Shown in pieces: positions 1 to 7,451 of a stretch of DNA of 19,932 nt. Position 1 is the stretch's first letter; every line of letters starts with the position of its first letter. The notes beneath the pieces are model-generated. The model worked only from the letters and a program-made list of their open reading frames with translations. It had not been told where the DNA came from and ran no database searches. Location of the stretch: assembly GCA_041936745.1 (NCBI GenBank), contig JBHGWS010000093.1:1-19932 (forward strand), in the 5' to 3' direction. The position numbers and the translations under genes are program-made. The stretch is from Darwinibacter acetoxidans_A. GTDB taxonomy: Bacteria; Bacillota; Limnochordia; Darwinibacteriales; Darwinibacteriaceae.

Positions 1-538
1 TAACGCCTAAAAGAAATAAGCCGCCGATAACACTCATAAACAGATAGACATTGCCTGCCCTAAGCGCTTCTTCGCTTTCCTCGTGAACCACCAAAAGGTA
101 GGCCGCAAAAGTCATCAGCTCAAAGAAGAGGAAAAGGCTGAATAAGTCACCTGCCAAAAAAACCCCTAAAGTGGAGCCCAGGGTGAAAAGAGAAGCGATG
201 CTGTAACGCGTGGAATTTTGCTCCCCGGCCATGTATTCCGCGGCAAAATAAGTTGCCAAAAGCCAAACTAAAGCGACTGCCGCGGCAAAAAGCGCACTGA
301 TAAAATCAACGCGCCAGCGCAGGCCAAACCCGAGCGGCCAAGGAATAACAAGGTCTAACACAGAGCCCTTTTGCACCAAAAACAGCTGCCAGGCGGCTAA
401 TAGGAAAGTACCTAAGGCAATTAAGTTAGCGGCAAGGTTCCGCCTCCTTACCCCGGTTTTGGCCGCCCAGGCTAAGATTCCCGAACCAAACAGGGGCAGG
501 GCCACAACCAGCGGAGGCAGGCCGGATCCGGTGATCAT
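1..538 (-). CDS. Proton-conducting antiporter subunit (MrpD/NuoL/NuoN family), N-terminal part, cut by window edge
   Basis: This is the first ~179 residues of an integral membrane subunit of the family shared by Mrp antiporters, complex I and membrane-bound hydrogenases. The start ATG (538-536) follows the TAA of the upstream gene (541-539) with no base between, so the two genes are probably translationally coupled. The translated part is hydrophobic and contains the segment GDLFSLFLFFELMTFAAYLL, whose Glu matches the conserved TM5 Glu of the proton channel. A DFISALFAA segment before it and the order of helices match the neighbour at 541-1999, so this is a tandem paralogue. The C-terminal half, with the channel lysines, lies beyond the window. 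Family membership is clear. Which complex it belongs to (Mrp, Ech/Hyf-like hydrogenase or complex I-like) cannot be decided from this fragment. Confidence 0.88.
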   Translation of the reverse strand, partial: MITGSGLPPLVVALPLFGSGILAWAAKTGVRRRNLAANLIALGTFLLAAWQLFLVQKGSVLDLVIPWPLGFGLRWRVDFISALFAAAVALVWLLATYFAAEYMAGEQNSTRYSIASLFTLGSTLGVFLAGDLFSLFLFFELMTFAAYLLVVHEESEEALRAGNVYLFMSVIGGLFLLGV

Positions 539-1999
539 TTACAACCCCAGCCCCCCTCCGAATAAAGCGGCGGCGGTAACTTCTGATAAATTTAAAAGGA
601 CATTGACTGGGATTATATCAAAGAAGACGGTTGCGACAGCCAAAACAACGATTGGTATTAACATCCGCGGTGCAGGATCTTTGATTAAAGAAAAATCATG
701 TTCTTCTTCCCGGAAAAAAGCATTGATCACAATGGGCAGGTAATAGACGGCGTTCAATAAGCTGGAGACTAAAAGCACGATGGCAGATAAGGGTTGGTTC
801 ACTTCCAAAGCGCCCAAACCCAAATACCACTTGCTTAAAAAACCGTTAAAGGGCGGTATGCCGATCATGGAAAGAGAGGCCATGGTAAAGCACACCATGG
901 AAATGGGCATTCTTTTGCCGATGCCCTTAAAATCATCGATTTCGGTCTTTCCTGTCAAAAGGATCATGGAACCGGAAACCAAAAACAAACACGACTTCAT
1001 GATGGCGTGCGTAAAGATGTGAAAAACATCGCCAACCAAGGCCTGCTCCGATAATAAAGCCATGCCTAAAAGAATATAGCCCATTTGCGCAACACTGGAA
1101 TAAGCGAGCCTTCTTTTCAGGTTCGTCTGCAGAATTGCGAAGACGGAACCGAGCAAGATCGTTAAAACAGCCGCGGCTAGAAGATAGTTGATCCAGCCGG
1201 CCGCCTCTAAAAAGCGGAACTCGAACACATTAAAGATAATACGCAGAAGCCCGAAGGCACCGATTTTTAACATGACGCCGGATAAAAGGGCGCTGGAGGG
1301 TGAAGGCGCCACGGGGTGGGCTTCCGGCAGCCAGACGTGGAGAGGGAACATCCCCGCTTTCATGCCGAAACCGATTAAAAAGCCTAAAAAGGCTCCTAAG
1401 GATAAGCCGCTGTTAACTGCTAAAAAGCCCGCTTCCGTAAATGCAACCGTCCCGGTCATTTGATAAACCGTTAAAACGCCAAAAAGGAACGCCAGGCCCC
1501 CGCCGATAGTCATAATTAAATAGAGGTAGCCTGCCTTCATTGCCTGCGGGTCCCCTTCGTGGATGACTAAGACATAGGAGGCAAAGGACATCAGTTCAAA
1601 GAAAAGAAAAAGCGTAACCAGATCACCGGCCAGCAAAGTCCCCAGTGTGGCACCAAAGGTGATCATGGTAAAAGCGTGATAGCGGTTGATATGCTGCGAC
1701 GGTTTCATGTAGTCAAAGGAATAAATTGTGACCAAAAGCCAAATTACGCTGGCGATCGTTACTAAAATGACACTCAGCCAATCAATGCGAAAAGACATAC
1801 CGAAAGGGGGCAATAATTTAGGGTAGCTTAAAACTACAACCCCCGTATCCCGTAAAAAAGAATACAAAAACAAGCCTAAAAGCCCGGCCACGGCTGTTAC
1901 TGCCAAGACCAGCCGATCGCGCCATACCTCGCCCACTTTTAACCAATACACCGACAAGCCCCCGATAATCGGAAGGAAAATAATTAAAAACGGCAGCAT
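539..1999 (-). CDS. Proton-conducting antiporter subunit (MrpD/NuoN-like), complete
   Basis: A 486-residue polytopic membrane protein with about 14 hydrophobic segments, the usual length for the antiporter-like subunits of Mrp, complex I and group 4 hydrogenases. Landmark residues are visible: Glu135 in LFFELMS (TM5), Lys214 in GFGMKAGMFPLHVWLPEAHP (TM7), Lys245 in GVMLKIGAFG (TM8), a KRRLAYSSVAQMGYIL loop/helix around 295-310, and Lys390 in GFLSKWYLG (TM12). These form the known proton path of the family. The ATG is preceded by AAGGGGG at good spacing. The next gene starts directly after its stop codon and is a paralogue, which suggests a multi-subunit ion-translocating complex continuing to the left. 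No electron-carrying subunit lies in the window, so antiporter versus hydrogenase or complex I-like partner is open. Confidence 0.9.
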   Translation of the reverse strand: MLPFLIIFLPIIGGLSVYWLKVGEVWRDRLVLAVTAVAGLLGLFLYSFLRDTGVVVLSYPKLLPPFGMSFRIDWLSVILVTIASVIWLLVTIYSFDYMKPSQHINRYHAFTMITFGATLGTLLAGDLVTLFLFFELMSFASYVLVIHEGDPQAMKAGYLYLIMTIGGGLAFLFGVLTVYQMTGTVAFTEAGFLAVNSGLSLGAFLGFLIGFGMKAGMFPLHVWLPEAHPVAPSPSSALLSGVMLKIGAFGLLRIIFNVFEFRFLEAAGWINYLLAAAVLTILLGSVFAILQTNLKRRLAYSSVAQMGYILLGMALLSEQALVGDVFHIFTHAIMKSCLFLVSGSMILLTGKTEIDDFKGIGKRMPISMVCFTMASLSMIGIPPFNGFLSKWYLGLGALEVNQPLSAIVLLVSSLLNAVYYLPIVINAFFREEEHDFSLIKDPAPRMLIPIVVLAVATVFFDIIPVNVLLNLSEVTAAALFGGGLGL

Positions 2000-2033
2000 A
2001 TTAAACCCCCTTGATTTCTGCTTTTATATTTAA

Positions 2034-2083
2034 ATTATAATTCGCCGCCGAATTCATTTCCCCTGTTAAAAGTGGAATAACAG
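2034..2083 (-). promoter_or_regulatory. Possible promoter and inverted repeat upstream of the antiporter genes
   Basis: In the 95-bp gap after the PBP gene the minus strand has a perfect -10 hexamer TATAAT (2039-2034) but no convincing -35 at 16-18 bp. Further upstream is an inverted repeat, CTGTTA-9 nt-TAACAG (2083-2063). It has no T-tract, so it reads better as an operator or weak attenuating hairpin than as a terminator for the PBP gene. Both calls are tentative. Confidence 0.3.
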
Positions 2084-2094
2084 TCTGTTCCGCT

Positions 2095-4023
2095 CTAAAC
2101 GCCGCAGGGGTTGGGCTGCTCCGTGCTTGTTTTCAGGTAATCCACATCCGTGTAAATAAACACTAAAACACCCTGATCGACCAGCGCCAGAGGAGCCGGC
2201 ACCTGGCCGATTATCCTTTCGCCTTCGCCCACTGTTTCCACACGGAAACCGCAGTTTTGCAAAACGGCAACGGCCTCAGCCACGCTGAGATTTTCCACAT
2301 CGGGCACCTTAAGCTGCTTGGCGCCGCTTTTTTCTGCCTCCCTTTTTTCCACACCCAAATAAGGCAGGACTTTTTCTGCCAGGCGGGAAAATACCGGGGC
2401 AGCCACAATACCGCCGTAAAACGCCCCCTGGGGCTCCCACATAACTAAAAGGCCGGCCAGCTTGGGATCATCGGAAGGCGCGAAGCCCGCAAACGAGGTG
2501 GCTGTTTTGGAATGGGAATAACGCCCATGTTCCACCAGCTGAGACGTACCTGTTTTGCCCGCCACCAAATAACCGGGCACATCTGCCCTTTTACCCGAAC
2601 CAAATTCAATGGCCGTGCGCAGCACATAGCGGGTTGTGTTGGCTGCCTCTGTACTGGTCACATGCCTGGGCTCCGGTATATCCGGCGGGTAGGATCCCTC
2701 CTCTGTCTGCATTTTTAGAACATAGTGAGGAATGGACATAATACCTTCGTTGGCAATGGCCCCAAAGCCGGCAAGCAGCTGCAGAGGCGTTACTGTTAAA
2801 CCTTGGCCGAAACCGATATTTGCCCAGGTTACTAAGGGGATGGCCGCGGAAGGGGGCCGCACTGTCCCCGGTGCTTCACCGGGAAAATCCACACCCAGCC
2901 GATAGCCCAAATTGAAATCAGTCAGGCCTTTATAAAAGCGCTCGCCACCTAAATCAATGCCCAGCTTGGCGTAATAAGGGTTGCAGGAATTCTGCATCGT
3001 TTCAGCAAAAGACTGGGCACCGTGGCCTCCCCTGTTCCAGCATCTGATGTTCCAGCCCGAAACGCGGATGTAGCCGGGATCAAAAAAGCCCGAGCTCAAA
3101 GAGGCAACCCCTGTTTCCAAGGCGATGGCCGCCGTAATAGCTTTAAAGGTGGAGCCGGGCTCGTAAGTGTCCGTCACCGCAATGTTTTTTCGGTTTTCCA
3201 CCGGAGAATCGAGGTGATTTGCCACATCAAAAGTGGGATAAATGGCGTTTGCCAAAATCTCGCCCGTTTTCGGATCGGTTAAAATCATAACTCCCAGGCG
3301 CGACCCCGTTTCCTGGCAGGCCCTCGTTATTTCTTCTTCCGCCATGCGCTGGATGAAATAATCTATGGTTAAGACTAAATCGCCGCCCCTTTCCCCCGGT
3401 AAAAAGCCCCGGACGCCGTCTTCCAAGGCCCGGCCGTGGGCATCTCTTTCAAAAACCGCTTGGCCCGGCCTGCCCCGTAAAAACTCATCGTACTGCAGTT
3501 CAATTCCTTCCAATCCTTGGTTGTCGATGCCCACAAAGCCCAAGACCTGCGGTGCAATTGAGCCGTAAGGGTAAATGCGGGTCGAAGTGGGCACAAGCCC
3601 GATACCGGGCAGGCCTAATCTCAAAATCTGCTTTGCCTCTTCGTCCGTTACTTTCTTTTTCAGCCACTCGACAGAAGAGCGCTTTTTCAGGCGCTTTAAA
3701 ATGAAATCCGGCTCTAGATCGAGTATTGCCGCCAAAAGCGAAGCCGTCTCCTCCGGGCTTTCAACCTCAATCGGCACTGCAAAAACCGTGTGGGCGCTGA
3801 CGCTTAAGGCAAGCGGGATACCGTTTCTGTCATAAATAGTGCCCCGTAATCCTTCCACAGGAATACTCTGCATGCGCTGCTCCAACGCTTTAGTTTGGAA
3901 GAATTCATTCTGCCACAGCTGCAGGTAGGCGAGCCTGAAGCCGAAGAAGATCGTACTGGCCAGGATCACAAGAAACATGATTAAAAGCCGCCTCTGCACC
4001 AAAGCTTTTGAAAACCGCTTCAC
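2095..4023 (-). CDS. spoVD: SpoVD/FtsI-type class B penicillin-binding protein with C-terminal PASTA domain
   Basis: A peptidoglycan D,D-transpeptidase of 642 residues. A single N-terminal membrane anchor (about 13-35) is followed by the PBP dimerisation region (RGTIYDRNG at 60-68) and the transpeptidase domain with all three active-site motifs: S291-T-F-K294, S346-C-N348 and K490-T-G492. A PASTA domain follows at about 571-627 (VPDVENLSVAEAVAVLQ). This layout matches SpoVD, which makes spore cortex; vegetative FtsI/PBP2 paralogues share it, and the usual dcw neighbours (mraY, murE, ftsL) are absent here, so the sporulation role is inferred. The start is GTG with AGGTGG 4 bases upstream, overlapping the stop region of the carboxypeptidase gene 8 bp away. 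The two genes are therefore probably co-transcribed. Confidence 0.85.
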   Translation of the reverse strand: MKRFSKALVQRRLLIMFLVILASTIFFGFRLAYLQLWQNEFFQTKALEQRMQSIPVEGLRGTIYDRNGIPLALSVSAHTVFAVPIEVESPEETASLLAAILDLEPDFILKRLKKRSSVEWLKKKVTDEEAKQILRLGLPGIGLVPTSTRIYPYGSIAPQVLGFVGIDNQGLEGIELQYDEFLRGRPGQAVFERDAHGRALEDGVRGFLPGERGGDLVLTIDYFIQRMAEEEITRACQETGSRLGVMILTDPKTGEILANAIYPTFDVANHLDSPVENRKNIAVTDTYEPGSTFKAITAAIALETGVASLSSGFFDPGYIRVSGWNIRCWNRGGHGAQSFAETMQNSCNPYYAKLGIDLGGERFYKGLTDFNLGYRLGVDFPGEAPGTVRPPSAAIPLVTWANIGFGQGLTVTPLQLLAGFGAIANEGIMSIPHYVLKMQTEEGSYPPDIPEPRHVTSTEAANTTRYVLRTAIEFGSGKRADVPGYLVAGKTGTSQLVEHGRYSHSKTATSFAGFAPSDDPKLAGLLVMWEPQGAFYGGIVAAPVFSRLAEKVLPYLGVEKREAEKSGAKQLKVPDVENLSVAEAVAVLQNCGFRVETVGEGERIIGQVPAPLALVDQGVLVFIYTDVDYLKTSTEQPNPCGV

Positions 4024-4031
4024 AAAACCAC

Positions 4032-5162
4032 CTACCTTAGAAAATAGCGGTAAACTCGATTAAAAATACGGCGCAGCCATGAAGTCAAGCCGGTTCCCTG
4101 CTGTGCCACAATATCAATCCGGGCAAATTCTTCCCCACCGCTGCTGATAATCAACTCGCCCAGTTTATCCCCGCGCTCAACCGGGGCTTTGATCCCCTCC
4201 AGCAGTTCAACCGCCCTTTCAAATTCCAGATCGGTGTCGTTTAGGGCCACAACCGAAAATTCGTGGGCTAAAATGCCGTTGATCTGGTGGTCCACCCCAT
4301 CGCGCACAATGACAGGAGTAATCAATTCATCGTTGGCAATAACAACGCGCAAATTATTGTAGGCCCAATCTAAAAGGGCCAGGCTTTCCGCATTGCGCAC
4401 ATCCCTGCTGCGGGCCCCCAAGACAATTGTGATTAAGCGCCTGCCCAAATGATGCCGGGAAGTAATTAAGGTGTGGCCCGCCGGAGTAGTGGCGCCCGTT
4501 TTGCCCCCCTCCACCCCGGCTAGTTCTAAATGGGGATGGCTGTTTTTCAGCTTGCGGCCCTGGGCCGCCAGGTAATATTCCCGCGCCCCCATTATCTGAC
4601 GGAAAAGCGGTACCTCAACTGCGGCCTGCAGCAGCTTAACTTGATCGTACGCCGTTGAATAGTTGTTGCTGAATATGGAAAGCAGGCCCGTGCAGTCAAC
4701 GTAGTGTGTATCTTTTAAGCCTAACTCCTTGGCCCTCTCATTCAGCAAGCGCACAAAGGCGGCTTCTGAACCGGCGACATACTCAGCGATGGCGACTGCA
4801 GCATCGTTGGCGGAAACAAGTGCCGCAGCATATAATAATTCTTCTAAGGTAAATTGATCACCCGCTTTAATATTGATCTGAGTGCCTTTCCGGCTGGCCG
4901 CCCTGCTGGAAGCGGTCACAACTGCATCCAAAGCGAGTTCTCCTTGTTCAACAAGCTCCAGGCAGTAAAACAAAGTCATAACTTTCGTGATGCTGGCAAT
5001 GGAACGCTTCTGCCAAGCATTTCGTTCCAGGATCACATAATCAAAATCCCCGTCATAAACTAAATAGGCAATAGAGCTCAATTCCGGCACCGGCTGCAGC
5101 GACGCGCAAGCTGCGGTGCCGAGGCAGAATATGAGCACTAATGCCAAAAATTTGCGGAACAC
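4032..5162 (-). CDS. dacF: D-alanyl-D-alanine carboxypeptidase (peptidase S11, DacF/PBP5 family)
   Basis: A secreted enzyme that trims the terminal D-Ala from peptidoglycan stem peptides. All active-site motifs are present: S57-I-T-K60, S117-A-N119 and K221-T-G223 (GGKTGATTPAGH). A PBP5 C-terminal beta domain follows, and the protein ends in an amphipathic helix (SWLRRIFNRVYRYFLR), the usual membrane anchor of this family. The ORF is open for another 52 codons upstream to 5318, but that extension runs into the divergent gene. The GTG at 5162 has AGGGGGAG four bases upstream and starts directly at a signal peptide (FRKFLALVLIFCLG, probable cleavage after ACA at residue 20), giving 376 residues. 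It is co-oriented with the SpoVD-like gene 8 bp downstream. DacF rather than DacA/DacB is inferred only from context. Confidence 0.88.
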   Translation of the reverse strand: MFRKFLALVLIFCLGTAACASLQPVPELSSIAYLVYDGDFDYVILERNAWQKRSIASITKVMTLFYCLELVEQGELALDAVVTASSRAASRKGTQINIKAGDQFTLEELLYAAALVSANDAAVAIAEYVAGSEAAFVRLLNERAKELGLKDTHYVDCTGLLSIFSNNYSTAYDQVKLLQAAVEVPLFRQIMGAREYYLAAQGRKLKNSHPHLELAGVEGGKTGATTPAGHTLITSRHHLGRRLITIVLGARSRDVRNAESLALLDWAYNNLRVVIANDELITPVIVRDGVDHQINGILAHEFSVVALNDTDLEFERAVELLEGIKAPVERGDKLGELIISSGGEEFARIDIVAQQGTGLTSWLRRIFNRVYRYFLR

Positions 5163-5258
5163 GGATCTCCCCCTTTCCCATTCCTCTTTAGATAAATACG
5201 TAGCGAGTTTGGCAATTAGTACATATACTGAGAATGGCAACCGGAAAGGAGGCTTTTT
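5163..5258. promoter_or_regulatory. Divergent intergenic region (dacF-like / femX-like)
   Basis: These 96 bp must hold the promoters for both divergent transcription units. On the plus strand TATACT (5224-5229) is a good -10 about 30 bp before the GTG at 5259, but the hexamer 17 bp upstream (TAGCGA) is a poor -35. On the minus strand TTGCCA followed by AT-rich sequence about 17 bp further on is a possible but weak match. Exact promoters are uncertain. Confidence 0.35.
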
Positions 5259-6308
5259 GTGGAAGTTAAACTTTTTAACAAGCAGGAAGGCCTTTTTAAC
5301 AGCTACTGTGCCGCTCACCCTTTCGGCGATGTTTTACAGACTACCAACTGGGGCAGGCTGAAGGCCCAATCGGGCTGGTCTTATTACCCCCTGGCAGTCC
5401 AAAAAGAAGGGGTGATTTTAGCCAGTGCCCTGATTTTGGCCAAAAAACTGCCTTTTCTGCCCCGCTGCCTTTTCTATTCACCGCGGGGGCCGCTTTATTC
5501 CACACCCGCGGCTTTACAGGCCCTGCTTGCCGCAGGCAGGGAGTTGGCCTTGGAAAAAGATGCGGTGGTTTGGAAAATGGACCCGGCAATCCCCGCAGCC
5601 GACAGCGAATGGCAGGTGCTGGCGGCGGCAGAAGGTCTGCAACATATGGACACGGGCCTTGATTTCGGCGGCGTGCAGCCCCGCTTTGTGATGGTGCTGG
5701 ATCTTAAGGCAAGCCTCGACAGGCTACTGAAGGAGATGAAGAGTAAAACGCGCTACAACATCCGCTACGGAGAAAGAAGGGGTGTGCGCGTCTTTTACGG
5801 CCGTGAAAAAAAGGACTTGGCGGTCTTCTACGACCTGCTTACGGAAACGGCTGAGCGGGATAACTTTACAATCCGCCCCTTTTCTTATTTCCAAGCGCTC
5901 CGGCAGCACTTAATTAATAATCAACTGGCCCAACTTTTTTTAGCTTACCAAGAAAACACGCCTCTGGCCGGCGCCATCTGCTTTCATTTAGGCAAAAAAG
6001 CCTGGTACGTTTACGGCGCTTCGGCAAACCAAAAGCGCAACCTGCAGGCTTCACATCTTCTGCAGTGGGAAATGATCAGGTGGGCCAAAGGCTTGGGCTG
6101 CACCGTTTACGATTTTCGTGGGGTCTCCGGCGATCTTAACCCCGAAAACCCCTTATACGGCTTATATCGTTTTAAGGAAGGGTATGGGGCCAAACTCTGC
6201 GAGTATGTGGGAGAGTTTGATTTACCCATCCGGGCGGGAGGTTACACTTTATGGCGCGGCGGCTTATGGGCCCACAATTGGCTGCGAAAGAAAAGGCAGA
6301 AGACTTAA
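5259..6308 (+). CDS. FemAB-family peptidoglycan aminoacyltransferase (FemX/lipid II:glycine glycyltransferase-like)
   Basis: A 349-residue protein of the FemABX family. These proteins consist of two GNAT-like halves and transfer an amino acid from aminoacyl-tRNA to the side chain of the peptidoglycan stem peptide at the cytoplasmic membrane. Family signatures are MKSKTRYNIRYGERRGVRV (about 160-178), the LAGAICFHLGKKAWYVYGAS core (about 236-255) and YDFRGVSG followed by GLYRFKEGYGAKLCEYVGEF (about 284-320). There is no coiled-coil arm of the FemA type, as expected for single-residue FemX or clostridial homologues. The start is GTG with AAAGGAGG six bases before it. The gene overlaps the alanine racemase homologue downstream by 58 bp, so the two are co-transcribed. 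Which amino acid is added cannot be read from the sequence. Confidence 0.85.
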   Translation: MEVKLFNKQEGLFNSYCAAHPFGDVLQTTNWGRLKAQSGWSYYPLAVQKEGVILASALILAKKLPFLPRCLFYSPRGPLYSTPAALQALLAAGRELALEKDAVVWKMDPAIPAADSEWQVLAAAEGLQHMDTGLDFGGVQPRFVMVLDLKASLDRLLKEMKSKTRYNIRYGERRGVRVFYGREKKDLAVFYDLLTETAERDNFTIRPFSYFQALRQHLINNQLAQLFLAYQENTPLAGAICFHLGKKAWYVYGASANQKRNLQASHLLQWEMIRWAKGLGCTVYDFRGVSGDLNPENPLYGLYRFKEGYGAKLCEYVGEFDLPIRAGGYTLWRGGLWAHNWLRKKRQKT

Positions 6309-7450
6309 ATTTCTCCGCTTGGCTGGAAATAGACTTGGATGCTTTGGATCACAATTTGGCAGAAATAAAAAAACATACCGCTGCAAAGATCTGCCCTGTC
6401 TTAAAAAACGATGCCTACGGGCACGGCGCACCCGTGTTGGCGGCCTTTTTGGCAAACAGAGCATCTCTGCTCAGCGTGGGTACACTGGAAGAAGCCTTAG
6501 CTGTGCGGCAGTTTTATTGTGGCGATCTTTTAATTCTCACACCGCCAACCACGGGGCAGCTTTCTTTATTTTTCAAATACAGCTTAATCCCGACGGTGTC
6601 TTCTTTTCCTCTCTTAACCGCCTTGAGCCAAGCAGCGGAAAAAAGCAAACGGCGGTTGAATTTCCACCTCAAGGTAGATACAGGGTTGGGCCGTTTGGGC
6701 TTTTCACCTCAAGAGACCTTACAGGCAGCGGTGGAGGCCGAAACCCACCCTTATTTAAAACTCAGCGGTGTTTACACTCACTTTGCCGCGGCAGCGACAA
6801 ATACTGCCTTAACAAAAAAACAGCTTGATTTATTACTCACACTGAAGGCCAAGCTCCGCCAAGTAGAGATTATCTGGCATGCGGCCAACAGCGCGGCGTT
6901 TGCCTCACTGCCCGCAAGCCACTTAGATTTGGCCCGCATCGGCACTTTACTCTACGGCCAAGCACCGCTTGCTTTAGATAATTCTTGGGATTTAAAAGAA
7001 ACCTGGCGCCTTCGCACCAGGTTAATTCAAATTAAAAAACTGCCCAAAGGCCGGCCGGTCGGCTATGGCCATAGTTTTCGGCTAAAAAAAGCCGCCACCG
7101 TCGGTATTATACCCGTAGGCTTCGGCCACGGCCTGGCAGTTGAGCCGCAAACCTCTCCCCGGCGGCATCTCAAACAGGTTCTCAGCCATGCTTTGAGAAA
7201 ACACGAAATAGTGTTTTCAAAAAACCGCCCCCTGCCCATTTTAGGCCGGATTGGCATGGGTTTAACCTGCCTCGATCTGACGGATTTCCCCGATCTTGCC
7301 GTAAATGAGCCGGTCACTGTTTTAATGCGCCGGGTTACCGCCAGCCAAAGCATCCCTAAAGTCTATCTTGTGGGCGGCCGCGTCAAGTGTGTTTCATTTT
7401 TAGGTAAGATTTATACTAAGGGTAAAGAAGCCAGGCGGCTTGCTTTTTAA
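6251..7450 (+). CDS. alr: Alanine racemase homologue with Phe at the catalytic Tyr position
   Basis: A 399-residue fold-type III PLP protein clearly related to alanine racemase. Conserved positions include the PLP lysine K52 in LKNDAYGHG, R148 in DTGLGRLG, H210 in WHAANSAA and ARIGTLLYG (about 228-236). The second catalytic base is different: the Tyr265 of the Geobacillus enzyme, in the motif IGYADG, is Phe291 here (PVGFGHG), and the GRICMDQ motif reads GRIGMGL (332-338). There is a ~20-residue insertion between these two motifs, and the C-terminal YRVPR region is also altered. It may be a weak racemase, a racemase of another amino acid, or a non-catalytic PLP protein. The ATG lies inside the femX-like gene with GGGAGG nine bases upstream. 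It converges on the nitrilase gene, their ends being 1 bp apart. Confidence 0.85.
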   Translation: MARRLMGPQLAAKEKAEDLNFSAWLEIDLDALDHNLAEIKKHTAAKICPVLKNDAYGHGAPVLAAFLANRASLLSVGTLEEALAVRQFYCGDLLILTPPTTGQLSLFFKYSLIPTVSSFPLLTALSQAAEKSKRRLNFHLKVDTGLGRLGFSPQETLQAAVEAETHPYLKLSGVYTHFAAAATNTALTKKQLDLLLTLKAKLRQVEIIWHAANSAAFASLPASHLDLARIGTLLYGQAPLALDNSWDLKETWRLRTRLIQIKKLPKGRPVGYGHSFRLKKAATVGIIPVGFGHGLAVEPQTSPRRHLKQVLSHALRKHEIVFSKNRPLPILGRIGMGLTCLDLTDFPDLAVNEPVTVLMRRVTASQSIPKVYLVGGRVKCVSFLGKIYTKGKEARRLAF

Positions 7451-7451
7451 T

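Noticed and set aside
459..1463. Plus-strand open frames opposite the antiporter genes (and similar antisense frames across the window)
   Set aside because: They lie wholly opposite well-supported genes, have low-complexity Lys/Pro/Ala/Ser-rich translations and lack recognisable domains; they are shadows of the real frames.
5102..5120. Lipobox in the carboxypeptidase signal peptide (TAAC)
   Set aside because: Position -3 is Thr, not Leu/Val/Ile, and an AxA-type cleavage site (ACA) fits better; the C-terminal amphipathic helix already gives membrane attachment.
5163..5318. Longer N-terminus for the carboxypeptidase
   Set aside because: The extension overlaps the divergent femX-like start and puts 52 extra residues before the signal peptide.
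7428..7447. Hairpin AAGCC-AGGC-GGCTT followed by GCTTTTT at the end of the Alr-like gene
   Set aside because: The stem is only five pairs and lies within coding sequence, so it is too weak to call a terminator.
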